From Nematostella vectensis (taxonomy: Eukaryota; Cnidaria; Anthozoa; Actiniaria; Edwardsiidae), in assembly GCF_932526225.1 (NCBI RefSeq), contig NC_064036.1, forward strand, positions 17,382,953-17,446,952: a DNA stretch of 64,000 nucleotides. The letters run 5' to 3'. This document shows, piece after piece, positions 1 through 11,933 of this stretch. The notes beneath the pieces were generated by a model. The model ran no database searches. It worked only from the letters and a program-made list of their open reading frames with translations, and was not told where the DNA came from. The position numbers were made by a program, and so were the translations under genes. Every line of letters begins with the position of its first letter. Positions within the stretch are counted from its first letter, which is position 1.

Positions 1-1290
1 CCCCAACCCAAACCCAAACCCAAACCCCAAACCCAACCCAACCCCAACCCCAACCCCAACCCCAACCCTAACCCTAACCCTAACCCTACCCTACCCTAAC
101 CCCAACCCCAACCCCAACCCTAACCCCAACCCCAACCCCAATCCCAACCCAAACCCTTACCCTACCCTACCCTACCCCAACCCCAACCCCAACCCTAACA
201 CTAACGTAACCCTAACCCTAACCCTAACCCTAACCCTAACCTAACCCTAACCCTAACCTAACCCTAACCCTAACCTAACCACCCTAACCCTAACCCTAAC
301 CCTAACCCTAACCCTAACCCTAACCCTAACCCTTACCCTAACCTAACCCTAACCCTAACCCTAACCCTAACCCTAACCCTAACCCTAACCCTAACCCTAA
401 CCCTAACCCTAACCCTAACCCTAACCCTAACCCCAACCCTACAACCCTAACCCTAACCCTAACCCCAACCCCAACCCCAACCCCAACCCTAACCCTTACC
501 CTAACCTAACCCTAACCCTAACCCTAACCCTAACCCTAACCCTAACCCAAACCCTAACCCAAACCCTAACCCAAACCCTAACCCCAACCCCAACCCAACC
601 CCAACCCCAAGCCAAACCCCAACCCTACAACCCTAACCCCAACCCCAACCCCAACCCCAACCCCAATCCCAACCCAAACCCTTACCCTACCCTAACCCTA
701 ACCCTAACCCTAACCCTAACCCTAACCCTAACCCTAACCCTAACCCTAACCCTAACCCTAACCCTAACCCTAACCTAACCCTAACCCTAACCTAACCCTA
801 ACCCTAACCCTAACCCTAACCCTAACCCTAACCCTAACCCCAACCCCAACCCCAACCCAACCCAACCCAACCCAACCCAACCCCAACCCCAAGCCAAACC
901 CCAACCCCAACCCCAACCCTACAACCCTAACCCTAACCCTAACCCCAACCCCAACCCCAACCCCAACCCTAACCCTAACCCTAACCCCAACCCCAACCCC
1001 AACCCAACCCAACCCAACCCCAACCCCAAGCCAAACCCCAACCCCAACCCTACAACCCTAACCCTAACCCTAACCCCAACCCCAATCCCAACCCAAACCC
1101 TTACCCTACCCTAACCCTAACCCTAACCCTAACCCTAACCCTAACCCTAACCCTAACCCTAACCCTACCCTAACCCTAACCCCAGCCTCAACCCTAACCC
1201 TACCGTAACCCTAACAATACCCATACCCTACAACCCTAACCCTACCGTAACCCTACCCTACCCTGCCCTAAGCCCAACCCTAATCCCTAA
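1..1290. repeat. Telomeric C-strand repeat, TTAGGG type with variants
   Basis: The window opens with repeats of CCCTAA, read on the C-rich strand, as expected for the left end of a chromosome. Long pure CCCTAA runs (about 200-430, 510-550, 685-840, 1110-1165) alternate with blocks of CCCCAA, CCCAA, CCCAAA and the phrase CCCTACAACCC. The outermost bases are variant rather than canonical repeat. The tract decays into unique sequence near 1290. Open frames inside it are artefacts of the repeat. Sequencing or base-calling noise could explain part of the variation. Confidence 0.95.
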
Positions 1291-1299
1291 CCGGTCTAT

Positions 1300-1960
1300 T
1301 GGTCTACCCCAACGAAACTAAGGCTATGAGGGACCCCACTATAGTTTACCCTTTTTTAACTTTTTTGGGGTAAAACTGAAAACGGGGTGTACTCTTCTGT
1401 GTTTCTACCCCAACGAAACTAATGCTATGAGGGATCCTTATGGCCTTTTTTAACTTTTTGAGGGTAAAACTCAAAACGGGGTGTACTCTTCTTGGTATCC
1501 ACCCCAACGAAACTAAGGCTATGAGGGATCCCTATAGTTTTCCCTTTTTTGGGGGTAAAACTCAACACGGGGGAGGGGGTACTCTCATCGGGGTCTACCC
1601 CAACGAAACTAAGGCTATGAGGGACCCCACTAAAGTTTACCCTTTTTTAACTTTTTTGGGGTAAAACTGAAAACGGGGTGTACTCTTCTGTGTATCTACC
1701 CCAACGAAACTAATGCTATGAGGGATCCTTATGGCCTTTTTTAACTTTGAGGGTAAAACTCAAAACGGGGTGTACTCTTCTCGGTATCTACCCCAACGAA
1801 ACTAAGGCTATGAGGGATCCCTATAGTTTTCACTTTTTTGGGGGTAAAACTCAACACGGGGGGGGGGGGGGTACTCTCATCGGGGTCTACCTCAACGAAC
1901 CTAAGGCTATGACTGAACGCCTCTGTCAGAATCGGTGCTGGAACGCATAGGCGAACAAGG
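1300..1960. repeat. Subtelomeric satellite with 3-unit higher-order structure
   Basis: Seven units of roughly 90-105 bp each begin with the phrase ACCCCAACGAAACTAA, at about 1304, 1406, 1500, 1591, 1697, 1788 and 1887. Three variants alternate in the order A-B-C-A-B-C-A: GGACCCCACT, GGATCCTTATGG and GGATCCCTATAG follow the shared GCTATGAGG. The higher-order period is therefore about 290 bp. Small open frames here (1440-1664, 1747-1950) repeat with the satellite and are not credible genes. Position next to the telomere fits a subtelomeric repeat. Confidence 0.85.
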
Positions 1961-2390
1961 AAAGAGAACGGGCTTGTCCGCTCTGGGGCTGGGGTGGAGC
2001 TTACCCCTTATCGCCTATCTCTAAGCCTACAACCTACCCCTAGTTATTTTTTTATTAATGTTTAAAATGTGAAATTGACATTACACTGGCGACATTTGAT
2101 TTGTTCACTACTTTTAATTATAAGTTCTCTCTGTTTGATAATCCCAGCCTCGCCGGATTAATATAAATGTGCTACTTTACAGTTACAGTTACATGCCTAT
2201 ACAATCACTTTTACCTAACGTTGCGTTGGGACAGAAATGATATCCCGAAGTAAAGAGTCCTCGTTCTGTATCGCGATAGGACACACATCCCTATGTTCCT
2301 CTGAAGATTTGCGTGTGCGCATATGTTAGCGAGTAAAAGTTAGGGACGACTAACAATTTGTCTATTCAGCAGGTGACCCCGGCTACAAAT
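1961..2390. other. Spacer between satellite and KDZ gene
   Basis: No coding sequence seen. On the minus strand an AATAAA signal lies at 2051-2056, about 335 bases past the stop of the KDZ gene, and could be its polyadenylation signal. Confidence 0.5.
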
Positions 2391-5300
2391 TTAATGGAAT
2401 TCTACCATAGATAAGTTACCATATGTGGATTTGTTAAAGCCCTCGTAACGCCATAACGCCTCGCAAAACGTACGCATGTTTTCTGTTGCACATAACAGTA
2501 CTAGCGCGCCGTGATTAGCCATATGCGAGTGACTATCAAAGTAAGCAATTTGAGTGCCGCTGATCACGAAAAGTGCAGACCTACAACTTATCGTAAGGCA
2601 AGCTAGATTGAAAGACCCCACAGGAGGAACGGCATTTTGTAACTGATATACGATTGTTGTTTCCTCGTGCGGATCTTCTAGGCGGACGGGTAAGGTCTCA
2701 CGAATGGAGCAGTCAAACCATGGTGCGAGATAGCCTGCGGCTTCCTCTATGGAGAGGTACCGCGTGGGAAGGCTGCTCCTTTGCAGGTCATAAATCCTGT
2801 TTCCCTGCTCGATACCTACGCACATTGCAGCAACGTTACTTTCTGGGAGCAAAGCGGACGGACGCGGGAGCAAAAGAGATTTGCCCCAGAAAATATGGCC
2901 AATTACCAAGGCAATTACGCTGCATGCACTGCTTCCGTTTCTACCGTTGAATGTTCCTTGACTTATTGTTTCAGGGAAACACCAGGCGTGGACGCCTTGG
3001 CCTAAGTCTTTAGACTGTATGGCTGTAGACGGAATTGCGTCGTCTCCTTCGTCATCGCTACTCTCATCAGACTCCTCTTCGTCATCTTCTTCCTCCTCGT
3101 TTTCTTCTTCATCAGGCGTCTGCAGAGTGTCACGGAACTCCTCCAAGTCTTCATTTAGTACAGGGGCAAAGGAAGAAAAGCCTGACGAAATTTGCCGCAT
3201 CGCAAATTCGATCCCTTGTTGAACCAGGGCCAGCTTTCCCCTGAGGACACCCTCTCTGAGGGAGTTGGATTCGTAACGTCGTCTCTGTCGATAAAGAATA
3301 GTATAATAATGAATTTACAACATAACAAAAATATATTGATATATTGATATTCAATTGCTCGTCGAATTCGAATTAGCGCTAATATTGCATTACATATGCA
3401 TTTTGTTGGCTGGATTAAACTTGATCACCTGTTGTGGGGGCTCAGTTGTGATATCTATCGGCAAAACCTGGTTGCCTGTGTCACCTGTTAAAAGAAAACA
3501 AGCATATTTAATTTCACTATTGGAAACATTTTTCAACATTTATCATTACTTCTTATCAATGTAGCATTTTTGGATTACAAAATCAATTCAGGAAAGGCGA
3601 TATTACCTGCAAGAAAGTCTTCAAGTTTTTCTTTTTGCAGCTCCAACGACGGTAACAAGTTTCTGCAGTAGTAAAGCAAAAAGGAGCGCATCTCCCTTTT
3701 CACCACCTGTCTTTCCTCGGTATACCGCCGCCTCTCCATCTCTAAGTCTACCAGAAGACGCTTGGTACGCACTGGAACTAGAAACGAAATAGACAAAACA
3801 GAAACAAAAATAAAAATCAAATGCCTATCACTGCGTTCACATTAGCGCCGTAACATATCTAATTATCGTGTAAAAATAAAACTTGTTTTGATAATAATAG
3901 AAGCAAATTAGCCTATTCAAATCCAATGTGGATTTCCTTGCGTCCACTTGTCTATATAGGGCAAGGCTAACGTTTCGCGTCTTGTATGAACTCAGTATGA
4001 ATATATCTTACTTGCTGAATCATCCTCATGCCTATCGCACCACGGAAATTGGCCGACCTCCATTTGGCTCATGGATATCTTCCTGCCGTCAAGCTTCTCC
4101 CAAGCATCTACCAGGACAGCTGCCTCTGTTTTTGTTTGCGATATTTTTTTGCGCAGTTTACTTCTTTGCTTGCCACTATCTAAAACATAAAAACACAAAA
4201 TACAGAACTTTCTATTCACTTTTAAGCTTTGTTTGAAAGCATGGGACATTCATAAAATACACTCAAAACATTTTACTGCTGATAAAGTAGTTTAGTCCCT
4301 GAACTTCGCTGTCATGCTCCTGCTACTGTGTTGTACATGCAACCCAGAGGAGTAAAAGGGAGTCCAGGAATGAACTAAAACAGCCTTAAACGCCGCTACT
4401 GTAGTACAAACCTGTCATCTTCGACATGTTGTAGGCCGCCTGGGAGATAGCGTAGTGGGCAGCAACTATCCTCTGTTTGAGATAGGCAAGAGTTTTGCCC
4501 TTGAGCCGGGTTTCGGTGCCATCAACATCGAATGACAGCGAACATGGGGCTACCAGCTCCTTCTTTCTCTTGCTAGCAATGTCGAACACTTTCAACAGCT
4601 GTCTGTGAGTTGGTGACGCACGTTCACCAAGACTTTGGATGTGGCCCAGGAGCATGTCCTCTTCAGGAGAGGTCTTGTAAATAGTAGAGGCAGACTTCTC
4701 TTCAGCTTAAACATAAAAAAGTTGTGTTAAACTTATATACACCTATTTCACAAAAGGTTGTCAGTGCAAATGGCGAATGGTAAATAGCAGTTCTAAGCCC
4801 GAAAGGGGCTTACGGGTACTAATCATTCGTAAAATAAAAGGTGTTAAATAGATTCAAGCAATGTCAGAGCCATACATTGATGACCTTTCGTGGATAATTG
4901 TTTGATTTATCCATATTCTTCATCATTTAGTAGAAATTTGATAAGAACCATGGTAGTAGAACTGCCATTTGTCAATCGCCATTCGCCGTTTTCGCACTGA
5001 CAACGTTTTTTGAAATAGGTGTCCGATATTGCAATGCCTCTTGGTCAGTACCCATTGTACCCAGTTTTTTATGTGTCGGCTACTTTATGACTGAATGTTA
5101 TCAGAGGTCTCTGCGACATAAACCACTGCTGCAAGCATCGTACCTCGTGCAACTGCAATCACTTCGGCCTTCCACTCTTCAAAGGAAGCATCTACGCCCG
5201 CAAGCTTCTCGCTTATCTCTTGAGTCAGACCTTCTATACGTTTCTCTGCCTGTTGAGCATTTGAAAGCAAAGAATACAGCAACAACATTTCCGTTGTTCC

Positions 5301-8300
5301 GTTGTTGTCACTTGATATGACTTCCAACGTGGCCTAAAAGAAGAGTATATTACCTTGCTGTAACGCTGAGCCAATGAACGTGGGAGGGATTCTATCTTCC
5401 TCTGATTCCACTTTTGTGCATGCTCTGTAAGGAGCTCTTCCCGACCTAAAAACAAATCAGTTCAATCACATCTGAGAAATCTTAACTCAGTAAAGGGTGG
5501 TATAGGTGGTGAAGGTTGGCTAAGCAGCTTTCTCGCATTTAATTAATTATGGTAACAATAAGAAGTTAAACATACCCTCTGGAAGCATATGTTTAGTGGA
5601 CGACCCAAGTCGAGAAAAGTGGCTGTTTATCAGTTCGACCTCTTCGCCTGTTGTTGCGGCAGCACCCTCCTGCCATCGCCCTCCCCACTGCGGCTGTTGA
5701 AATAATACTCGTTACATGGTAACATCTGACAAATGTAAGCCCATTTTACAATAATAGGAACTGTGCATATACTTAACGTGCTGACCTGACAGTTCCAGGA
5801 ATGTGCCTTGGCGTGCATCACTGATAAGGCGGGCTTCATTTTTGACGCTGTGTCTGGATCATGCATCCGCAGCCAGGGCCAGTACTGACAAACTACGTCA
5901 TACCAAAAAAATTCGACTTCCTTTGGCAGAAAGTATGTTGTCTGGAGATAGTGCGCGTACCCATAAATCTCCCCGTGAAACATGTTCACTGCATTATGGG
6001 CAAGGGCATGTCTACATCCGGCGATTTCGAGACCTGTTTCAGAAAGGTTTTTCCTCTTCTTTGCCACATTCCCTGCAGCACGCCAGTTGCTTTCGCCACA
6101 CATGCCATTAGAACTGTCACTCTGGAATCAAGAATGTCATGGATTGCATAGAAAAAAGGGTTGCTAAATCAAACATGAACCAAATACGGTGGTACTCCGA
6201 TTTAGAGTTGGAAAGAGTGAAGAAAAGGAATACTCCCGTAAAATCCTGGATCCAACCATAATGTCTCGAGAGTACAGGAGAACAGAAATAGAACAATTTG
6301 AAAGTAACACTTTAACACTGTCAAGCCAGTATAGTACTTTAGTCAAACGAAGATTATAGGAAAAGCAATGAACTGAAACAAGAACGCCATTACTGCACTT
6401 GTAATGATCATCCCCAATGTTAAGGTTTGTTGTATATACCTTCTTCGTGGGGCACTGGTACACATTTTGCAAGTGTGCATCGACCTTTACGTTATTGGCA
6501 ATGAAGGCTTCACCGTAGTAACTGTCTGCTTTACGTCTACAAGAAGGTCCAAGTTGTAAGGTCAGCATAATATATAGTGTTACCCAAAGTTCCATGTTGA
6601 ACGCCCACCAGTGTCGTCACATAAAAACCAACAATGATATAAACGTTTGGCCGTGGCTATAAAAAACCGTGAAGAAGCATGTATGCTGTCATAACTGGCA
6701 GCTGTTTCGGTCTTATTGGCAATAACTGAGTGCAGAACCACCAGTAAACAGAAGAGCAGATACCTTTGCCCAAATGAAAACTGTAGTTAGCTGCACCAAT
6801 ATACAGCTGTCCAGCCATGGACAGCTTGTATGAGAGCTACAGTACCTCCACTACCACTATAAAGTAAAGTAACTTTAAAGCAGAAACCAGCTACTTGCAC
6901 TATTATGCTGGTTATTTTAATCTAAGCTTACCATGTTTTAATCTGAGCTAATCCAGATCCTTTGCTTTACTAACTTAAATGTTGTGAACTCAAAAGTTTT
7001 ACAAACATAGAATCAAGTTGTACATTATGAAGTAAATGAGCTTTGCACAAAACAGTACTCACTTTCCTGCAGATGCGAACCGGTAAAGCTTCATGTTACC
7101 ATCAACGTGCATGGAATGTGGCAGGTCGTCACAGGCTGGGCAGGTCATCCAGTCAAGTTGGCGGATTTTATCTATCTCAAACTGGCAATATTTCCATTCA
7201 CGAAATGCTGTCCGGAATGTCTGTGGATTGACTGTGCCAACCTACAGAAGAGATAACACAAGGACTGTATTGGCTGGAATAGGATACATTGAAAACTACC
7301 ACAATAGTACAGTGTAATTGTCAATCAGTGGCATGCCAAATGCATCTTCAGTAACTATTTTGTCATATGATGATATTTATGCTGGTAAAAAAGTCTTGTT
7401 GTGACAAGATATGATAGAAAACAACATCCAAAGAGTGGATTTCAATACACTTACTCGCCCTCTACACTTGGAGAACTCCTCAAGAGATTTGAGAAAGGCC
7501 CTTTCTGAGATGCCTGGCACCTGCTTCTGCAGCATGTCCCAGTAGACAAAGAGGCTATCATCAAAGGCGTAACATGCACCGGTTATGCTCCCTGGCCAGA
7601 AGCCGAGCTGCACAAGAATAATGGGGTGGTTACCCCCCCTTGTCTTATCACAACTGGTACAAACGTATCTCAGGTTATTCAGATCAAACCGCCCTAAAAA
7701 CAAATAATAAAAACATTTAAAGTCATTTTAAATGCACATTTTCAATGCACATATCTTTAACAAGTTACTGGATGGCAACAGTTATGAATTGATGGTAAAC
7801 ATACAATCTCACCAAAAGTTATTTTAGATTTGAAATTATAATATCATAATCGACTGCATAAGGAATTAAGTCAGAGCGATGTGGATAGAAGGGCTCAGGA
7901 GTCTGTGAGAAAAAGTGGACCCCAGGGGAAAATGAGCATACTGTAAGTAAGTATCTATGTTGTCAATGTACAAAGATATAGAATATTTGACCTTAGATTA
8001 AATAAATGTTCATGACCTGTAAATTGTATTAGCAATAATGTAACAATGCTATATACCTTTCATAGTCACAACAAATATATGTGATTCAAGGAATCCAGCT
8101 ATGCAGCATTTGTGGTTGCACTCAGGGCAATAGACCTCATCTTTAGTAGGGATACTTTTACCTTAAACACAATGTAAGCACCACAATATAAGCATTAGAA
8201 TAATACTGTTAAATACTTTGGACTTAAATACTTAAGGAAAACTGGTAATGGAAGAAAACTTTTCTCTGAAGAAACAACATTCTGTTCATTTACTGTATTG

Positions 8301-10533
8301 ATCTGTTTTTGTTTTGTTAAACATACACTGTACAGAGTGGCTTAAAGAAAACTACAAAGACATACACTGTAAGGCAAAGTAAAATATTAAACACACTACA
8401 GTAAATAATTATTTCAGCCACTTTTACTCTCATGCTTACTCTCATTTTTCCAGGTCTCTGAGGTAGTACACCATGATAAGCAGGGCACTATTGGAACATA
8501 ATGGCCCTTCACCAGTGCCTGTCTGTCATGGAATGGACTGCTTTTATGTACAGATATATCACACTCAGAACACAAAGCAGTTCTTGGTCCACAGTCTGAG
8601 CACTGTATACTTGGCATTTTATTAATACAAAGCATGCATGTTTGGCTGGGCATTACTGCAAACGACTCTAGTTTAGCATTGAATAGCTGAGAACGCAGAG
8701 ATTCCCAGCTTTCTTGTAGTGTGATGGATCTTTCGCTCCAGGAAGGCCTGTGCCTGCTCTGTCCCTCCCAGTTTCTCAGCAGTTCTCTTGCTCGGCTTAA
8801 AATATCCGTAAAATCATCTGCTTGTAAATACAAATACAAAAGGGTAAGAGGCACACTAAATTTAAAGGTGGGGCTGTATTTCTCTATGCATTTAGTAATT
8901 CAAATTCTCTGTTTTCATCATCTGCGAGTTTTACAGTTATAAGGTTTGGATTTTATGTAGCCCAGTGCCGTATCAAATTCCACTGAATTTGGTTTGGTGA
9001 GCAAGACAGAAAAAATCAAATTATGTAACAGTTGAACATAATTACAAAAAAATAAAAATAAAAGTTAAATAAATAAATAAATGAATGGATGGATGGATGA
9101 ATGAATGAATAAATAATAAATATCACCATGTCTTTCTACTGCAAACTATTAGTAGATACATTATTGATGCATTTGGAATAAAAAATGTCTGTTTACCTGA
9201 CAAATCTGCATTTTCTCCATCATTTGGAATGCAGTGTTCTGCTGTCTCTTCAGTCTCTGTAAGATTATATTGATTTATCATAAATATAAAGTAAGCTTAT
9301 AAATGTTACAGTAGATTTTTAGCACCATTGACACATACTGATAACAATGTCACATTTGATAAAATCATGTTGCTGTGTCAGTCCCTTATGCAAGTGATTA
9401 CATCAGGGAATCGAAAAAGAATAATTAAAATGGCAAATTCAACTTTCAAATTGATTGGGGTGTCCAACTTTGAAACTGAGGAATGGAACTGAGGAGCTCC
9501 CAGCTCCTTGGGACAAAACTGCTCTGAGGTAATAGGAGGCATCCGCCATTTTGCTAGCTCGTTACTCATGCATGCGCAGACACTTACCGAATTACATTTC
9601 TGCGCACATGACCGGCTTGATGTTAAGAGTCAATTCAAGCGCATTTGCTATTTGATCATAATCGTCAATTCATTTACGCGATCATGTTGAGTCCACTGAC
9701 CCTGCCAGCTTTAAGTGCTTCAGAGCATGCACGTATTGGTGCCATTCAAGGATTGTTTGAGTGCTTGCAGCCATGGAGAATAGATTCTACAGAAGACTTT
9801 GTGAGACTTGATCTTTGTTTCATTATAGCGCTTTAATTATGTAAATAATACTTGAAAATGTGTTATAAAACGCTATAATAGTTCTACAGAAGTTCCGTGG
9901 CTACCGCCACTTCATCATTAATATTCTAGCGCTTTATATCACCTATATATTTCAAGTGGTGATCCTCTATTCAACTAGCCTGCTGACGGGAAATATTCAA
10001 CTTGAAATAGCTTTTCAAGTAAACCTCCAGCCCAACTTGTTACAAAAACCAGCACAGTAGATACTATTAGGGGGAAATAACATATTGGCAGTAGTAATGT
10101 TTTACAGGAACAACAAATAGACAAGATAAAAAAGTGTTTAGACTGAGCACTCACACATTCATCTTGACAACTAACCTTCGCCAGAGACGTCAAACTCGGG
10201 GTTCAGCCTCTTTTCTTTAGATTTTTTCTGACCTTTATACGTCCCTTTGTTATTTCTGAGTCCCGTGGCTGGATCGGTAGAAAATAAAAATCGAACCGGT
10301 TTCCTCTTTCGCTTTGATTTTACTTCTTGCCGATCAAGCAAGTTTCTGCCTTCTTTGAGAAGTTCTTCTACGGATTTCTTTCTTTTACCTACAAAAAAAT
10401 AGACGAGGAGGTAAAAAAAAATCGCCAAAGGCTCCCATCGTTTACACATCTCCAAAAGAGCCTTTGATGATGGTCAGTAAAAGCTTAAACAGCGCTGAAC
10501 TGCGTCCCACTTACCACGAGATTTGGGCACCAT
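2391..10533 (-). CDS. KDZ (Kyakuja-Dileera-Zisupton) transposase-like protein with C-terminal protease-like domain, 17 exons
   Basis: Seventeen exons with GT-AG borders and matching phases join into one open frame of about 1195 codons: 10533-10515, 10388-10176, 9256-9197, 8817-8440, 8161-8057, 7693-7455, 7241-7063, 6536-6440, 6121-5786, 5693-5576, 5445-5354, 5333-5144, 4705-4412, 4179-4012, 3777-3607, 3484-3421, 3255-2391. The N-terminal part is basic. A Cys-rich CxC-type zinc segment follows (CMLCINK, CSDC, CSEC near residues 170-200). The KDZ core has CPACDDLPHSMHVDGN, MCGESNWRAAG, ETGLEIAGCRH, FWYDVVCQYWPWL, MHAKAHSWNCQ, GEEVELINSHFSRLG and KHMLPEG, all typical of KDZ transposases. The last exon has an acidic linker and a domain with NGSSACSVIAL and YFDSHSH, which looks like a papain-fold Cys/His protease. 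The donor at 3421 is weak and was chosen for phase. Terminal inverted repeats were not found, so element versus domesticated gene is open. Confidence 0.8.
9062..9122. repeat. AATA/ATGG microsatellite
   Basis: Runs of AAAT, GGAT and GAAT tetranucleotides lie inside the intron of the KDZ gene between its third and fourth exons. Confidence 0.8.
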
Positions 10534-10689
10534 ATTGGATGTGTGATACCTAGACGCTGCGCCGAACGCTTTATAATTCACTTGTCCATGCGCATGACAA
10601 TGAATTAATGACTATCATTAATTCAGTGGTCAAATAACATTTAAGGATAATCGTTAATTCATTCTCGAGACCGTGTTGCATGGCTGCCG

Positions 10690-10889
10690 NNNNNNNNNNN
10701 NNNNNNNNNNNNNNNNNNNNNNNNNNNNNNNNNNNNNNNNNNNNNNNNNNNNNNNNNNNNNNNNNNNNNNNNNNNNNNNNNNNNNNNNNNNNNNNNNNNN
10801 NNNNNNNNNNNNNNNNNNNNNNNNNNNNNNNNNNNNNNNNNNNNNNNNNNNNNNNNNNNNNNNNNNNNNNNNNNNNNNNNNNNNNNNNN
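10690..10889. other. Assembly gap of exactly 200 N
   Basis: Two hundred consecutive N. A round number suggests a scaffolding gap of unknown true size. It separates the telomere and KDZ block from the rest of the window and lies just upstream of the D8C exons, so it may hide their 5' end. It also means the join between the telomeric contig and the rest is not proved by sequence. Confidence 0.97.
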
Positions 10890-10969
10890 TGTAACATTTG
10901 CCAAGATCGTATTTATCTCCCATTTTGAACATGGAAAACACTTCACGTATCGTTAATTTCTAGCCCTAG

Positions 10970-11652
10970 CCTTGTGTCGTAGCCGTCTGGTTCCGATTCT
11001 CGTGTGCCGCAGGCGAGCGTATGCCCACTCATGTTGTAGAAATGCATAGATGCGGCACCCACGCACCAGGCTATCTGAACGGATCTAATCCAAGTGCGGC
11101 TGAGGGAATCGTCTCTCGTCAAGTCTGCCTCTCCGCTTCTAGGCAGAGCTTAAGTCTATTAGTTTTTTTGATCGCTTATTCTGAACTGATGTGCAAATGA
11201 TATATGTTGCTTAATGTTATTCACAGAATGCCGCCATTACCAAATCCTGAACTCACCTGACCGAGCACAGGGCCAACTTTCTAATAACGTCTTGCGCTGT
11301 GACAGAAATGACATCAAAGGAAAAGGCTGGTACCGCTTTACTGGAGCAGCAGGGAACGCCATGCCTACAAAATGTGTCCCAATTCGCCGTTGTGGAACCC
11401 ACGCCCCTGGTTGGATGGTTGGAAGACAGCCTTCTCCTATAGAAGGCAGGGTCAGACGAACAGTGTGTTTCAACTGGGCCGGAAACTGCTGCAAATGGAG
11501 GCAGAATATCCTGGTGAGGAACTGTGGTCACTTTCTGGTCTATGAGCTTGACAAGACCCCTGCGTGCCACTTGAGGTTTTGTGGGAATGCCGGTGGACTT
11601 CCTCCTCCACCTACGACTGTCCGACCGCCTTTTACGCGCCCAAACAAGTGCC
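10970..11652 (+). CDS. D8C-domain (uromodulin/GP2/OIT3-like) extracellular protein, partial
   Basis: Exon 11228-11652 has an acceptor TTCACAG and a donor GTAAGT. It encodes a complete D8C domain: WYRFTGAAG, CVPIRRCGTHAPGW, RRTVCFNW, CCKW, VRNCGHFLVYEL and CHLRFC, followed by a Pro/Thr linker (PPPPTTVRPP). About 250 bases upstream, around 10970-11140, the same strand carries the first half of a second D8C domain: VWFRFSCAAGERMPT, RCGTHAPGYLNG and GIVSRQVC. It then runs into sequence without the second half. Known D8C proteins are secreted or GPI-anchored with many disulfides. The 5' end may lie in the gap, and no downstream exon could be joined with confidence. It may be a partial gene or a gene remnant. 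Confidence 0.65.
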
Positions 11653-11933
11653 AGTAAGTATTACCCTACCGCAGGGCCCATACGCGCGCGATATGTAACG
11701 TAAGATAAGTATCCTTGCTTAGCCACCCGATACAAGGCTTTGGCGCTGCAATAGTTATGGGTTTGGCTTAACTTAGAAGCATGTTGTTCCCATTGCTAGA
11801 GAAAACAGCCGACGGCCTTGTCCCAACACTGCACTTACTGCACCCACCGGTGCTGTGAGTGTACCATGTTGGGAGGCTCTACGAAGTTGTTCGCCAGGAT
11901 CTTCTGTTTAGTGGTCAGTTGAGCGAGGCTTAA

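Noticed and set aside
770-1012. 80-codon Val/Gly/Leu frame in the telomere
   Set aside because: It is the translation of CCCTAA/CCCCAA repeats.
1440-1950. Two small related frames (MAFFNFLRVKLKTGC and MRVKLKTGCTLLG)
   Set aside because: They coincide with the subtelomeric satellite and repeat with it.
3019-3244. Plus-strand Ser-rich frames
   Set aside because: They are antisense shadows of the acidic linker in the last KDZ exon.
9684-9800. Plus-strand frame MLSPLTLPALSASEHARIGA ending at a possible donor (GTGAGA)
   Set aside because: It lies inside a KDZ intron on the opposite strand with no downstream exon found. It could be a first exon, but support is too thin.
2041-10689. Terminal inverted repeats of a KDZ transposon
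   Set aside because: Flanks on both sides were compared by eye and no convincing inverted pair was found. The right end may be in the N gap.
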